Source of the DNA: Acidobacteriota bacterium
GTDB taxonomy: Bacteria > Acidobacteriota > Thermoanaerobaculia > Thermoanaerobaculales > Thermoanaerobaculaceae
NCBI GenBank assembly: GCA_027458945.1
Contig: DAIDOU010000028.1
Location: 1-8,083 of the forward strand
Direction: 5' to 3'
DNA: 8,083 nt
The translations under genes were made by a program, and so were the position numbers. Below the pieces are notes generated by a model. The model did not search any database, was not told where the DNA came from, and saw nothing but the letters and a program-made list of their open reading frames with translations. Every line of letters begins with the position of its first letter. Position 1 is the stretch's first letter. Below are positions 1 through 5,007 of the stretch, one piece after another.

Positions 1-1
1 C

Positions 2-337
2 GTCGTGCGCTACGGCTGCGACCCGCCGAACGTGAGCAAGGCGCAGGCCATCGTCGTGCGCGAGCTGAAGTCGATGGCGGCGGCGCCCGTGACGCCGGTC
101 GAGCTGCAGAAAGCCAGGGCGCTGGTGCTGCGCGAGATCCCGCTCTCCGAGGCGAGCGTGGGGAGCATCGCCCAGGGGCTGCTCGACCGTGCCACCCACG
201 ACCTGCCGCTCGACGAGCCCACCCTCGCGGCGCACCGGTACCTGGCGCTCACGGCGCCGCAGATCCAGGCCGCCTACGCCAAGTGGGTGCGCCCCGATGA
301 TCTCGTCCGCGTCACCCTGGGCCCGGAGCCGAAGTAG
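2..337 (+). CDS. M16 (insulinase-family) peptidase-like protein, C-terminal fragment
   Basis: The reading frame is open from the left edge and ends at TAG 335-337, so only the last 111 codons are present. The GTG at 5 is just an internal codon. The fragment resembles the end of the C-terminal domain of M16 zinc-metallopeptidase homologues. Diagnostic stretches are a D-P-x-N-V-x-K-A start to a helix, a V-T-P-x-E-L-x-K-A-R helix, a segment around L-S-E-A-S-V-G-S-I-A, and a closing strand (D-D-L-V-R-V-T-L-G-P). The zinc-binding HxxEH motif lies in the N-terminal domain of this family and would be outside the window, so an active peptidase cannot be told from an inactive partner subunit. Bacterial members are usually periplasmic or membrane-anchored. 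No operon partner follows: a 520-bp gene-free stretch comes next, and the next gene is convergent. Confidence 0.78.
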   Translation, partial: VVRYGCDPPNVSKAQAIVVRELKSMAAAPVTPVELQKARALVLREIPLSEASVGSIAQGLLDRATHDLPLDEPTLAAHRYLALTAPQIQAAYAKWVRPDDLVRVTLGPEPK

Positions 338-381
338 CGGGGGAAGAAGAGGCGTGGCCGGTGGCCGGCAACGACCGTGGT

Positions 382-402
382 TCGTGGGTCGTGGGTCGTG
401 GG
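382..402. repeat. Tandem repeat, three copies of TCGTGGG
   Basis: Three perfect head-to-tail copies of the heptamer TCGTGGG occupy this stretch, followed by a partial fourth (TCG). A related heptamer, GTGGTCC, occurs twice in tandem at 561-574 and decays into GTGAAGG. The shared 7-bp period suggests slipped-strand expansion of one family of simple repeats. Confidence 0.75.
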
Positions 403-421
403 TCGCAAGAACGTGAACGTA

Positions 422-494
422 GAGGAGGTGAGGAGCTGCGGGGAAGGGACGAAACGAACCTCCGTTCCACTGCTCCTCTGCTCCTCTTCTCCTC
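422..494. repeat. Imperfect purine/pyrimidine inverted repeat
   Basis: The purine-rich arm GAGGAGGTGAGGAG (422-435) pairs with the pyrimidine-rich arm CTCCTCTTCTCCTC (481-494) at 12 of 14 positions, across a 45-nt loop. The right arm directly abuts the next inverted repeat (GGCTTCTC at 495-502). The low complexity of the arms makes chance pairing more likely than for the other repeats here. Confidence 0.4.
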
Positions 495-559
495 GGCTTC
501 TCAGCGCGTCAGCGGCAGGGCGTAGGGCCTGCGGCGTGTAGCCGCGCTGCCGAGAAGCC
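495..559. repeat. Nested inverted repeat enclosing palindromic element copy 1
   Basis: Perfect 8-bp arms GGCTTCTC (495-502) and GAGAAGCC (552-559) enclose the first 40-bp palindromic element. The result is three nested pairings: this outer stem, CGGCAG with CTGCCG, and GCGGC with GCCGC. Copy 2 of the element lacks this outer stem, so the outer arms belong to the site rather than to the repeat unit. Confidence 0.55.
513..552. repeat. REP-like 40-bp palindromic element, copy 1
   Basis: The element begins CGGCAGGGCGTAGGG and ends GTGTAGCCGCGCTGCCG. Its ends pair (CGGCAG 513-518 with CTGCCG 547-552), and an inner hairpin forms from GCGGC (531-535) and GCCGC (541-545) around the loop GTGTA. It matches copy 2 (594-633) at 37 of 40 positions, differing only at element positions 16, 17 and 19. 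Small size, extragenic location and near-identical palindromic copies resemble REP/REPIN-type elements. No transposase gene is visible in the window. Confidence 0.7.
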
Positions 560-560
560 C

Positions 561-574
561 GTGGTCCGTGGTCC
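561..574. repeat. Tandem repeat, two copies of GTGGTCC
   Basis: Two perfect copies of GTGGTCC are followed by a decayed third (GTGAAGG). They sit between the two palindromic elements and share the 7-bp period of the repeat at 382-402. Confidence 0.55.
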
Positions 575-593
575 GTGAAGGACACTACGTGAA

Positions 594-633
594 CGGCAGG
601 GCGTAGGGGTTACGGCGTGTAGCCGCGCTGCCG
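594..633. repeat. REP-like 40-bp palindromic element, copy 2
   Basis: This is the second direct-orientation copy of the 513-552 element, 37 of 40 bases identical, with its start 81 bp after that of copy 1. The outer CGGCAG/CTGCCG pairing is kept. The inner stem shortens to CGGC/GCCG (613-616 with 622-625) because one stem base has changed. Conservation is concentrated in the arms and the GTGTA loop, as expected if the folded form is what is recognised. Confidence 0.7.
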
Positions 634-641
634 CCGTTGGC

Positions 642-753
642 AGGGGCCCGGTACGACACTTTGGTGCCAGGGGTCCTGCGCGTCGGTGGACGTATCGCTC
701 GGCCGTGGGCGTCGGAACGTCGAACCGCGAACAAAGTGTCGTACCCGGCCCCT
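642..753. repeat. Long inverted repeat (22-bp arms), MITE/REPIN-like
   Basis: The left arm at 642-663 pairs with the right arm at 732-753 at 21 of 22 positions. The inner 14 bases, GGTACGACACTTTG (650-663), match the reverse complement of 732-745 perfectly, and the single mismatch is in the GC-rich outer part. A 68-bp loop separates the arms. The size (112 bp), terminal inverted repeats and lack of coding potential fit a small non-autonomous mobile or REPIN-type element. No flanking target duplication is evident. A very long transcriptional hairpin is the alternative reading. Confidence 0.65.
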
Positions 754-783
754 AGCAAGGCGGACGAGGCGGGAGGAGCGGAG

Positions 784-800
784 CGTGCCTGGAAGGCACG
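784..800. repeat. Hairpin downstream of the cytochrome gene
   Basis: CGTGCCT (784-790) and AGGCACG (794-800) form a perfect 7-bp stem around a 3-nt loop, 58 bp past the stop codon of the minus-strand cytochrome gene. It could slow transcription or protect the mRNA end. No U-tract follows on either strand, so I do not call it an intrinsic terminator. Confidence 0.45.
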
Positions 801-857
801 TGAGCATCCGATCCGCCGAGTCCAACGCCGCAGACGGTCCGCTATCGGCAGCGCTCC

Positions 858-3707
858 TTACCGGTAGGCGAAGAGCATCGCGTAGATGATCCACACCACG
901 ATCAGGAACCCCGTGACCAACGCCGCCCACCCGAAGATCTTCACCGCCCGGATCACGACCGGCTGGTACGCCTCCTCGAGGTGCTCCTCGAGCTTGCCCT
1001 CGGCCACCAGGCGTTCGTACTCAGCCGGCTTGTCGCGCTTCAACTCGTCCACGGGCATCCGGCCGGTGAACACCACGATGTCCATCGGGAACTTCTCCGG
1101 CCGCAGGTGCGTGTTGAAGAAGTGTACGGTGAAGATGAAGCCGACGGCAAGCAGCGCCTCGTCGCTGTGGATGATGGTGGCGATGTTGATCAGCCATCCG
1201 GGGAGGATCCGGGTGAACAGCTCCGGGAACCACAGCATCATGCCGGTCGAGCCGATGACGAAGATCCCCCAGAACACCGCGAAGTAGTCGAACTTCTCCC
1301 AGTACGTCCAGCGGCCGAAGTTCGGCCGCTCCCCGAGGCCGAGGAACCACTTGATCGAGCCCCACGCCTGCCTCGCGTCCTTGGCCGTCGGCAGCATCGA
1401 GTCGGGACCGAGCAGCGTCTGCTTCCACGACACGCCCGAGCGCCGCTTGCGCCGCACCAGGTCCCCGATGTGCGTGACGAAGATGGCGATCATCAGGGTG
1501 GCGGCGGCGCGGTGGATGTTCCCCGTGGTCTCGAACCCGCCGAGCAGGTGCGAGAGCGTCGAGGCCCACGCGGTGTAGGAGAACTTCAGCGACAGGCCGG
1601 TCGTCGCGAGCGTCAGGAAGCTGATGATCATCGCGATGTGCAGGCCCCGGTTGAGGCGCGAGAAGCGGACGAACTGCGGCGCCTTGGGGTCTTCCTCGAC
1701 GGCCTCGCGGCGGTGCTGCCGGCGCATCTGGAGGGCACGCGGCAGCCAGAGCAGCGTGTGCAACCCGCTGATGAAGAACGTGCCGACCAGCAGCCCGGTC
1801 ATCAGCCAGAACGTCCAGAACAGCAACGGGTACTTGACCGGGTCGTGGTGGGTGGCGTGGGTGAGGTAGCCGGCGAACCGCCGCGTCGCCCCGGGGTGGC
1901 ACTTCTGGCAGGTCGCGACCACGTGCTGCGGCGACAGGTGCGAGCGCGGGTCGGACGGCGGCAGGATGTCGTGCGAGCCGTGGCAGTCGTAGCACTTCGC
2001 CGTCTTGCCGAAGCCGAGCTGCGAGACCTTGCCGTGGTAGGTGCTGAAGTACGACTTGGTCACGTCCGCGTGGCACTTGCCGCAGGTCGAGAGGATCCCG
2101 AGCTCGAAGCTGAGGGCGTCGGTGCGCTGGATCGAGTGCGCCGTGTGGCAGTCCTTGCACACCGGCAGCGGCTTGGTCGTGTGCGAGACCAGCGGCGAGT
2201 GGATGCTCTTCTCGAACGCGCGCTCGACGCCGTAGTGGCAGCGGCCGCACGTCTTCGGCAAGTTGCGGTCGTTGACGCTCGAGGTCGGGTCGGCGGCGGG
2301 GAGGATCTGGTGCGAGGTGTGGCAGTCGATGCACACCGCGGTCACCAGCAGACCGCTGGCGATCAGCCCCTTGCCGTGGATGCTCTCGGCGTAGCGCGAG
2401 GGGATGTTGTGCTCGGTGCCGCGGTAGCGGATCGCCGCCTTCTCGCCCTCACGGTGGCAGCCGCCGCACAGCTGCGGCACGTTCCTCTTGAACGTCGGCG
2501 AGGCCGGGTCGTTGTGGCCCTTGACGCCGTGCGTGCCGTGGCAGTCGCGGCAGCCGGGGGCGTTGGGGTCACCCTTGGCCTTGAGCTGGCCGTGGATGCT
2601 CTTGCCGTACTGGCCCACGGTCTCGGCGTGGCACGCCGCGCAGTCCACCTTGTGAGTGATCGAGGCGCACGGGCGGGTCAGGGAGGGCCGGACCTCGCTG
2701 TGGCACTGGCTGCAGGCGCGGCTCGCGTGCACCGACTGCGCCAGCTCGGTGGCGTCGACGTAGAGCGAGCGCCCGTCGTCGGAGGCCTTGATCTCGGGGT
2801 TGGCGTGGCAGGAGAGGCAATCCTTGTCCGCCATCCCTTGCTCGTAGAACACCTTGCGGATCTTGTGCGGCTGGTGGCAGTCGGGACAGGCCGGCAGCGT
2901 GTTCGGCGCCTTCTCCCACAGCTGGCCGTTGATGATCTTGCGGTGGACCTGCTCGATCGCGCTGTGGCACTTCGCGCACGTCGAGGCGATGTTCTTCCGG
3001 GCGATCGAGGAGCGCGGGTCGGTGTGCGGCAGGACAAAGTGCGCGGTGTGGCACGAGGCGCAGCTCGGCGCCACGGTCAGTCCCTTCTTGAGCAGCGCCT
3101 GGCCGTGGATCGACTCCGAGTAGTTTTCGAAGATGTGGGATTCGGGGATGTTGAACTCGAGGCTGACCGGCGAGCCCTCGTGGTGGCACTTGCCGCACAG
3201 GAACGGGATCCGGATCGGCGCCACCGGCGAACGCGGGTCGTTGATCGGCACGATGTAGTGTGGGATGCCGTGACAGTCCAAACACTTGGGTGCGAACGCC
3301 TGGCCCCGCGCCTCGGCGCGCCCGTGCATGCTGATCGCGTTGTCCGCCACTTCCCTCTCGTGGCACGGGGTGCAGACCGGCGGCTTGAGGTGCTCGGCGT
3401 GCGGGAAATCGGATCCCTTGAGGTCGGCGTGGCAGCCGATGCAGGCCACCTTGCCGTGCACGGCCGAGCCGAACTTCGTCGCGTCGACGAACAGCGAGAC
3501 GGTCTTGCCGCCGCGCTTCGTCGTCAGGCTGGTGTCGCCGTGACAGGTCAGGCAGTCGTCGTTCTCTTGCGCGACCGCGGGCCACGCCGCAACGGCGAGC
3601 GCGAGCCCGGCCAGGAGGCACACGGCCCCGGTGCGCGATCGCGCCGGACCCACACCGCCCGCTCGGTGTGCCTGCGACCCCCACTTCGTGACAGCAAATT
3701 CCGACAT
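858..3707 (-). CDS. 19-heme c-type cytochrome fused to b-type cytochrome membrane domain
   Basis: This 949-residue protein should carry electrons between the membrane quinone pool and periplasmic or outer-surface partners. A signal-type segment (hydrophobic around residues 28-44, likely cut after A-V-A-Q near 47) is followed by 19 CXXCH c-heme sites from residue 52 to 604. Six hydrophobic helices follow at about 627-656, 688-708, 731-751, 806-826, 841-864 and 919-946. Histidines 690, 732, 746, 847 and 862 are candidate b-heme ligands. The helix pattern resembles the b561/formate-dehydrogenase-gamma class. The c/b fusion plan resembles Geobacter CbcL, which has nine c hemes; this protein has about twice as many. 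Heme spacing shows an 8+8+3 duplication. Cys347 is a lone cysteine outside any CXXCH. I chose ATG 3707 over GTG 3725 because it has a purine-rich ribosome site and lies downstream of the predicted transcription start. A later GTG (residue 19) would give a shorter, more typical signal peptide. Confidence 0.9.
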   Translation of the reverse strand: MSEFAVTKWGSQAHRAGGVGPARSRTGAVCLLAGLALAVAAWPAVAQENDDCLTCHGDTSLTTKRGGKTVSLFVDATKFGSAVHGKVACIGCHADLKGSDFPHAEHLKPPVCTPCHEREVADNAISMHGRAEARGQAFAPKCLDCHGIPHYIVPINDPRSPVAPIRIPFLCGKCHHEGSPVSLEFNIPESHIFENYSESIHGQALLKKGLTVAPSCASCHTAHFVLPHTDPRSSIARKNIASTCAKCHSAIEQVHRKIINGQLWEKAPNTLPACPDCHQPHKIRKVFYEQGMADKDCLSCHANPEIKASDDGRSLYVDATELAQSVHASRACSQCHSEVRPSLTRPCASITHKVDCAACHAETVGQYGKSIHGQLKAKGDPNAPGCRDCHGTHGVKGHNDPASPTFKRNVPQLCGGCHREGEKAAIRYRGTEHNIPSRYAESIHGKGLIASGLLVTAVCIDCHTSHQILPAADPTSSVNDRNLPKTCGRCHYGVERAFEKSIHSPLVSHTTKPLPVCKDCHTAHSIQRTDALSFELGILSTCGKCHADVTKSYFSTYHGKVSQLGFGKTAKCYDCHGSHDILPPSDPRSHLSPQHVVATCQKCHPGATRRFAGYLTHATHHDPVKYPLLFWTFWLMTGLLVGTFFISGLHTLLWLPRALQMRRQHRREAVEEDPKAPQFVRFSRLNRGLHIAMIISFLTLATTGLSLKFSYTAWASTLSHLLGGFETTGNIHRAAATLMIAIFVTHIGDLVRRKRRSGVSWKQTLLGPDSMLPTAKDARQAWGSIKWFLGLGERPNFGRWTYWEKFDYFAVFWGIFVIGSTGMMLWFPELFTRILPGWLINIATIIHSDEALLAVGFIFTVHFFNTHLRPEKFPMDIVVFTGRMPVDELKRDKPAEYERLVAEGKLEEHLEEAYQPVVIRAVKIFGWAALVTGFLIVVWIIYAMLFAYR

Positions 3708-3708
3708 A

Positions 3709-3716
3709 CTCCCCCC
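3709..3716 (-). promoter_or_regulatory. Ribosome binding site deciding the cytochrome start
   Basis: On the minus strand GGGGGGAG precedes ATG 3707. The G-run (3712-3716) can pair with the anti-Shine-Dalgarno CCUCC, using one wobble, at a 4-nt spacing. The alternative GTG at 3725 has no purine-rich stretch in front of it. Confidence 0.5.
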
Positions 3717-3728
3717 AACAGCCACGGG

Positions 3729-3757
3729 AGCGTAACGATTTGTCGCGGGTTTGTCAA
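3729..3757 (-). promoter_or_regulatory. Sigma70-type promoter of the cytochrome gene
   Basis: On the minus strand a perfect -35 box TTGACA (3757-3752) is followed by an exact 17-bp spacer and a -10 box TACGCT (3734-3729). The -10 box keeps the first two bases and the last base of TATAAT. Transcription would start near 3722, leaving a leader of about 15 nt before ATG 3707. The GTG at 3725 would lie upstream of that start, which argues against it as the initiation codon. Confidence 0.6.
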
Positions 3758-3773
3758 TGTGATTAACTTAACA
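3758..3773 (-). promoter_or_regulatory. Crp/Fnr-like activator site
   Basis: Plus-strand TGTGA-TTAACT-TAACA matches the Crp-type consensus TGTGA-N6-TCACA at 9 of 10 informative bases. It directly abuts the -35 box of the cytochrome promoter. Its centre (3765.5) is about 43 bp upstream of the predicted transcription start, close to the -41.5 position of class II activators. It sits in an AT-rich island in otherwise GC-rich DNA. Which Crp/Fnr-family regulator would bind cannot be told from the site. Confidence 0.4.
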
Positions 3774-3788
3774 TGCCCATGCGGGCCG

Positions 3789-4217
3789 TCAGCGGATGAA
3801 ATAGCCCGTCGTCCGCCAGACGCCGTCGCCCTCGAGGACCATCGTGACCGTCTCGGTCGCGGCGGCCTTGTGCTCAAACGAGGTCTTGAACTGGAGCACC
3901 ACGTAGTGCCCGTCCGGCGCACCCGGGAGGCTCGACGCCGCCTTGGCGGCCGCCAGCTCGCGGGATCGCATGGTCCCGAGCGGTCCGCGCGCGCCGGCGG
4001 CCATCCGCTCCCAGCTCGCCCGCGTGACCCCGCTCCTGAACATCGCCGCGGCGGCGTCCCAGCTCGGGCCGTACTTGCCGGCGTCGACCATCGTCAGCCA
4101 CGCTCTCGCGGCCGTGGCCGCCTTGGTCTCGGCATCGTCCGCCGCCCGTGCGACCGCCCCCGCCATCATGACCACGGCCAGAGCCGCGCACGCCACGCTC
4201 CACGCCCTCACTCGCAT
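3789..4217 (-). CDS. Exported DUF4019 family protein
   Basis: This 142-residue protein has a clear signal peptide: a basic start (M-R-V-R), a hydrophobic core at residues 8-21 and a likely cut after A-R-A near residue 24. The mature part has the hallmarks of DUF4019: an A-A-R-A-W-L helix, D-A-G-K-Y-G-P-S-W-D-A-A, a T-R-A-S-W-E helix, P-L-G-T-M-R-S-R, the P-G-A-P-D-G-x-Y-V-V-L-Q-F strand, and a closing W-R-T-T-G-Y-F-I-R. The family has no established function; the fold is probably a small NTF2-like or cystatin-like domain. ATG 4217 is the start because GGAGGT (4223-4228) lies 5 nt ahead of it. An upstream ATG at 4271 would give a proline-rich extension without a signal peptide. It ends 81 bp before the cytochrome gene, same strand, but that gene has its own promoter. 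It is divergent from the molybdenum hydroxylase operon. Confidence 0.82.
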   Translation of the reverse strand: MRVRAWSVACAALAVVMMAGAVARAADDAETKAATAARAWLTMVDAGKYGPSWDAAAAMFRSGVTRASWERMAAGARGPLGTMRSRELAAAKAASSLPGAPDGHYVVLQFKTSFEHKAAATETVTMVLEGDGVWRTTGYFIR

Positions 4218-4222
4218 CCCCC

Positions 4223-4228
4223 ACCTCC
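4223..4228 (-). promoter_or_regulatory. Ribosome binding site of the DUF4019 gene
   Basis: A perfect GGAGGT on the minus strand, 5 nt before ATG 4217, selects this start over the in-frame ATG at 4271. Confidence 0.7.
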
Positions 4229-4263
4229 GTTCCTTCACGATAACCCCGTTTCGCGCTGGCGGC

Positions 4264-4281
4264 GCCGGCATGCGTGCCGGC
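4264..4281. repeat. Palindrome in the divergent promoter region
   Basis: GCCGGCA (4264-4270) and TGCCGGC (4275-4281) form a perfect 7-bp inverted repeat around TGCG. It sits near the middle of the 154-bp spacer between the divergent DUF4019 and oxidoreductase genes and ends 25 bp before a -10-like TAGAAT. An operator for one or both directions is possible. In DNA this GC-rich, a chance palindrome is a real alternative. Confidence 0.4.
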
Positions 4282-4306
4282 CGCCTCCGGGCGGTGCGTT
4301 CTCAAG

Positions 4307-4312
4307 TAGAAT
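4307..4312 (+). promoter_or_regulatory. Candidate -10 box of the molybdenum hydroxylase operon
   Basis: TAGAAT matches TATAAT at 5 of 6 positions and stands out in GC-rich surroundings, 59 bp before the first start codon (4372). No recognisable -35 hexamer lies 16-19 bp upstream, so the promoter would be weak, activator-dependent, or not sigma70-type. Confidence 0.3.
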
Positions 4313-4360
4313 CGGTCGAGCGCACAGCGCCGCCGAGACACGACAGCTCCGTAGTGCGCC

Positions 4361-4367
4361 GGGAGGT
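4361..4367 (+). promoter_or_regulatory. Ribosome binding site fixing the start of the FeS subunit
   Basis: GGGAGGT ends 4 nt before ATG 4372. The same GGGAGG core precedes the two following genes (4992-4997 and 7301-7306), so it is the shared start signal of this operon. The frame is open far upstream, and this site is what picks the true start. Confidence 0.7.
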
Positions 4368-4371
4368 CCGC

Positions 4372-5007
4372 ATGGCCGACGATCGCGACGACAGCGAGAC
4401 CACTCCAGCCAAGGGCGTCAGCCGACGAGGGTTCTTCACGGCCGTCGGCGCCGGGGCCATCGGCGCCGCGACGCTGGCCAAGGCGCAGCCCGGCGCCGTC
4501 GCGCCGCTCGCGGCGAAGGAGGAGCCGGCCACGATCACGCTCGTGGTCAACGGGCGCCGGCGCCGCCTGCTCGCCGAGCCGCGCTGGACGCTGCTGTTCG
4601 TCCTGCGCGAGAAGCTCGGGCTGACCGGAACTAAGGTCGGCTGCGAGCGCGGCGAGTGCGGCGCCTGCACCGTGCTCATCGACGGCACGCCGAGGTACGC
4701 CTGTATGACGCTGGCGCTCGAGGCCGTCGGTCACGAGATCACGACCCTCGAGGGGCTGATGCACGGCGAGGAGCTGGGGCCGGTGCAGCAGGCGTTTCTC
4801 GCCGAGGACGGCCTGCAGTGCGGCTACTGCACCCCGGGGCAGGTGATGGCTGCCGAGGGGCTGCTGCGCGCCAACCCCGAGCCGACGCTCGACGAGATCC
4901 GCCTCGGCATGAGCGGCAACCTCTGCCGTTGCGGCGCCTACGCGCACATCTTCAAGGCGGTCGCGAAGGCCTCGCAGCTGCGGAAGGCCGCGGGAGGCGA
5001 GCCGTGA
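4372..5007 (+). CDS. Tat-exported [2Fe-2S] subunit of molybdenum hydroxylase (PaoA-like)
   Basis: This 211-residue protein is the small iron-sulfur subunit of a xanthine oxidase-family enzyme. It should pass electrons from the molybdenum centre to the FAD subunit. A twin-arginine signal (S-R-R-G-F-F at 17-22, then an Ala/Gly-rich stretch ending A-K-A-Q near 39) marks export of the folded complex. The plant-type ferredoxin domain has Cys91, 96, 99 and 111 (CxxxxCGxC...C). The helical second domain has C150-G-Y-C153 with T-P-G-Q and the C185-R-C187 pair for the second cluster. Length is normal for the family. E. coli PaoA has the same Tat-plus-two-cluster plan, which is why I favour a periplasmic aldehyde oxidoreductase over cytoplasmic xanthine dehydrogenase. 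The stop overlaps the next gene's GTG, giving translational coupling. Confidence 0.92.
   Translation: MADDRDDSETTPAKGVSRRGFFTAVGAGAIGAATLAKAQPGAVAPLAAKEEPATITLVVNGRRRRLLAEPRWTLLFVLREKLGLTGTKVGCERGECGACTVLIDGTPRYACMTLALEAVGHEITTLEGLMHGEELGPVQQAFLAEDGLQCGYCTPGQVMAAEGLLRANPEPTLDEIRLGMSGNLCRCGAYAHIFKAVAKASQLRKAAGGEP

Larger units (their letters stand above)
338..857. other. Gene-free, repeat-dense intergenic region
   Basis: This 520-bp stretch lies between two convergent genes. Short open frames here have no ribosome site, no recognisable family and run through the repeats, so I call none of them. It holds 7-bp tandem units (382-402 and 561-574), an imperfect purine/pyrimidine inverted repeat (422-435 with 481-494), two copies of a 40-bp palindromic element (513-552 and 594-633), a long inverted repeat (642-663 with 732-753) and a hairpin (784-800). 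None is followed by a T-run, so a classical intrinsic terminator is not visible for either flanking gene. The hairpins could still act as bidirectional transcription barriers. Confidence 0.75.

Noticed and set aside
513..633. CRISPR array
   Set aside because: There are only two repeat copies, no third unit at regular spacing, and strongly nested palindromy. No cas gene is present.
610..930. Small open frames in the repeat region (for example on the minus strand 610-930 and the plus strand 637-867)
   Set aside because: They run through the inverted repeats and into the cytochrome C-terminus, lack ribosome sites and resemble no protein family.
3775..3786. Possible terminator hairpin (GCCC/GGGC) after the DUF4019 gene
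   Set aside because: The stem is only 4 bp and the following stretch on the minus strand is mixed A/T rather than a T-run. The AT-richness is better explained by the promoter and Crp/Fnr-like site.
3943..4371. N-terminal extension of the [2Fe-2S] subunit in its open frame
   Set aside because: It runs antisense through the DUF4019 gene. ATG 4372 has a strong ribosome site and places the twin-arginine motif at residue 17, as expected for a Tat signal.
981..4634. A 1217-codon open frame on the plus strand antisense to the cytochrome and DUF4019 genes
   Set aside because: Its product is low-complexity Arg/Ala/Val/Leu sequence with no domain, and the opposite strand carries 19 CXXCH motifs and clear helices. 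High-GC codon bias makes such long antisense frames common.
4656..5003. N-terminal extension of the molybdopterin subunit in its open frame
   Set aside because: This part overlaps the [2Fe-2S] subunit's conserved cysteine region in another frame and gives an Arg-rich product. GTG 5004 with GGGAGG and the GTGA overlap is the true start.
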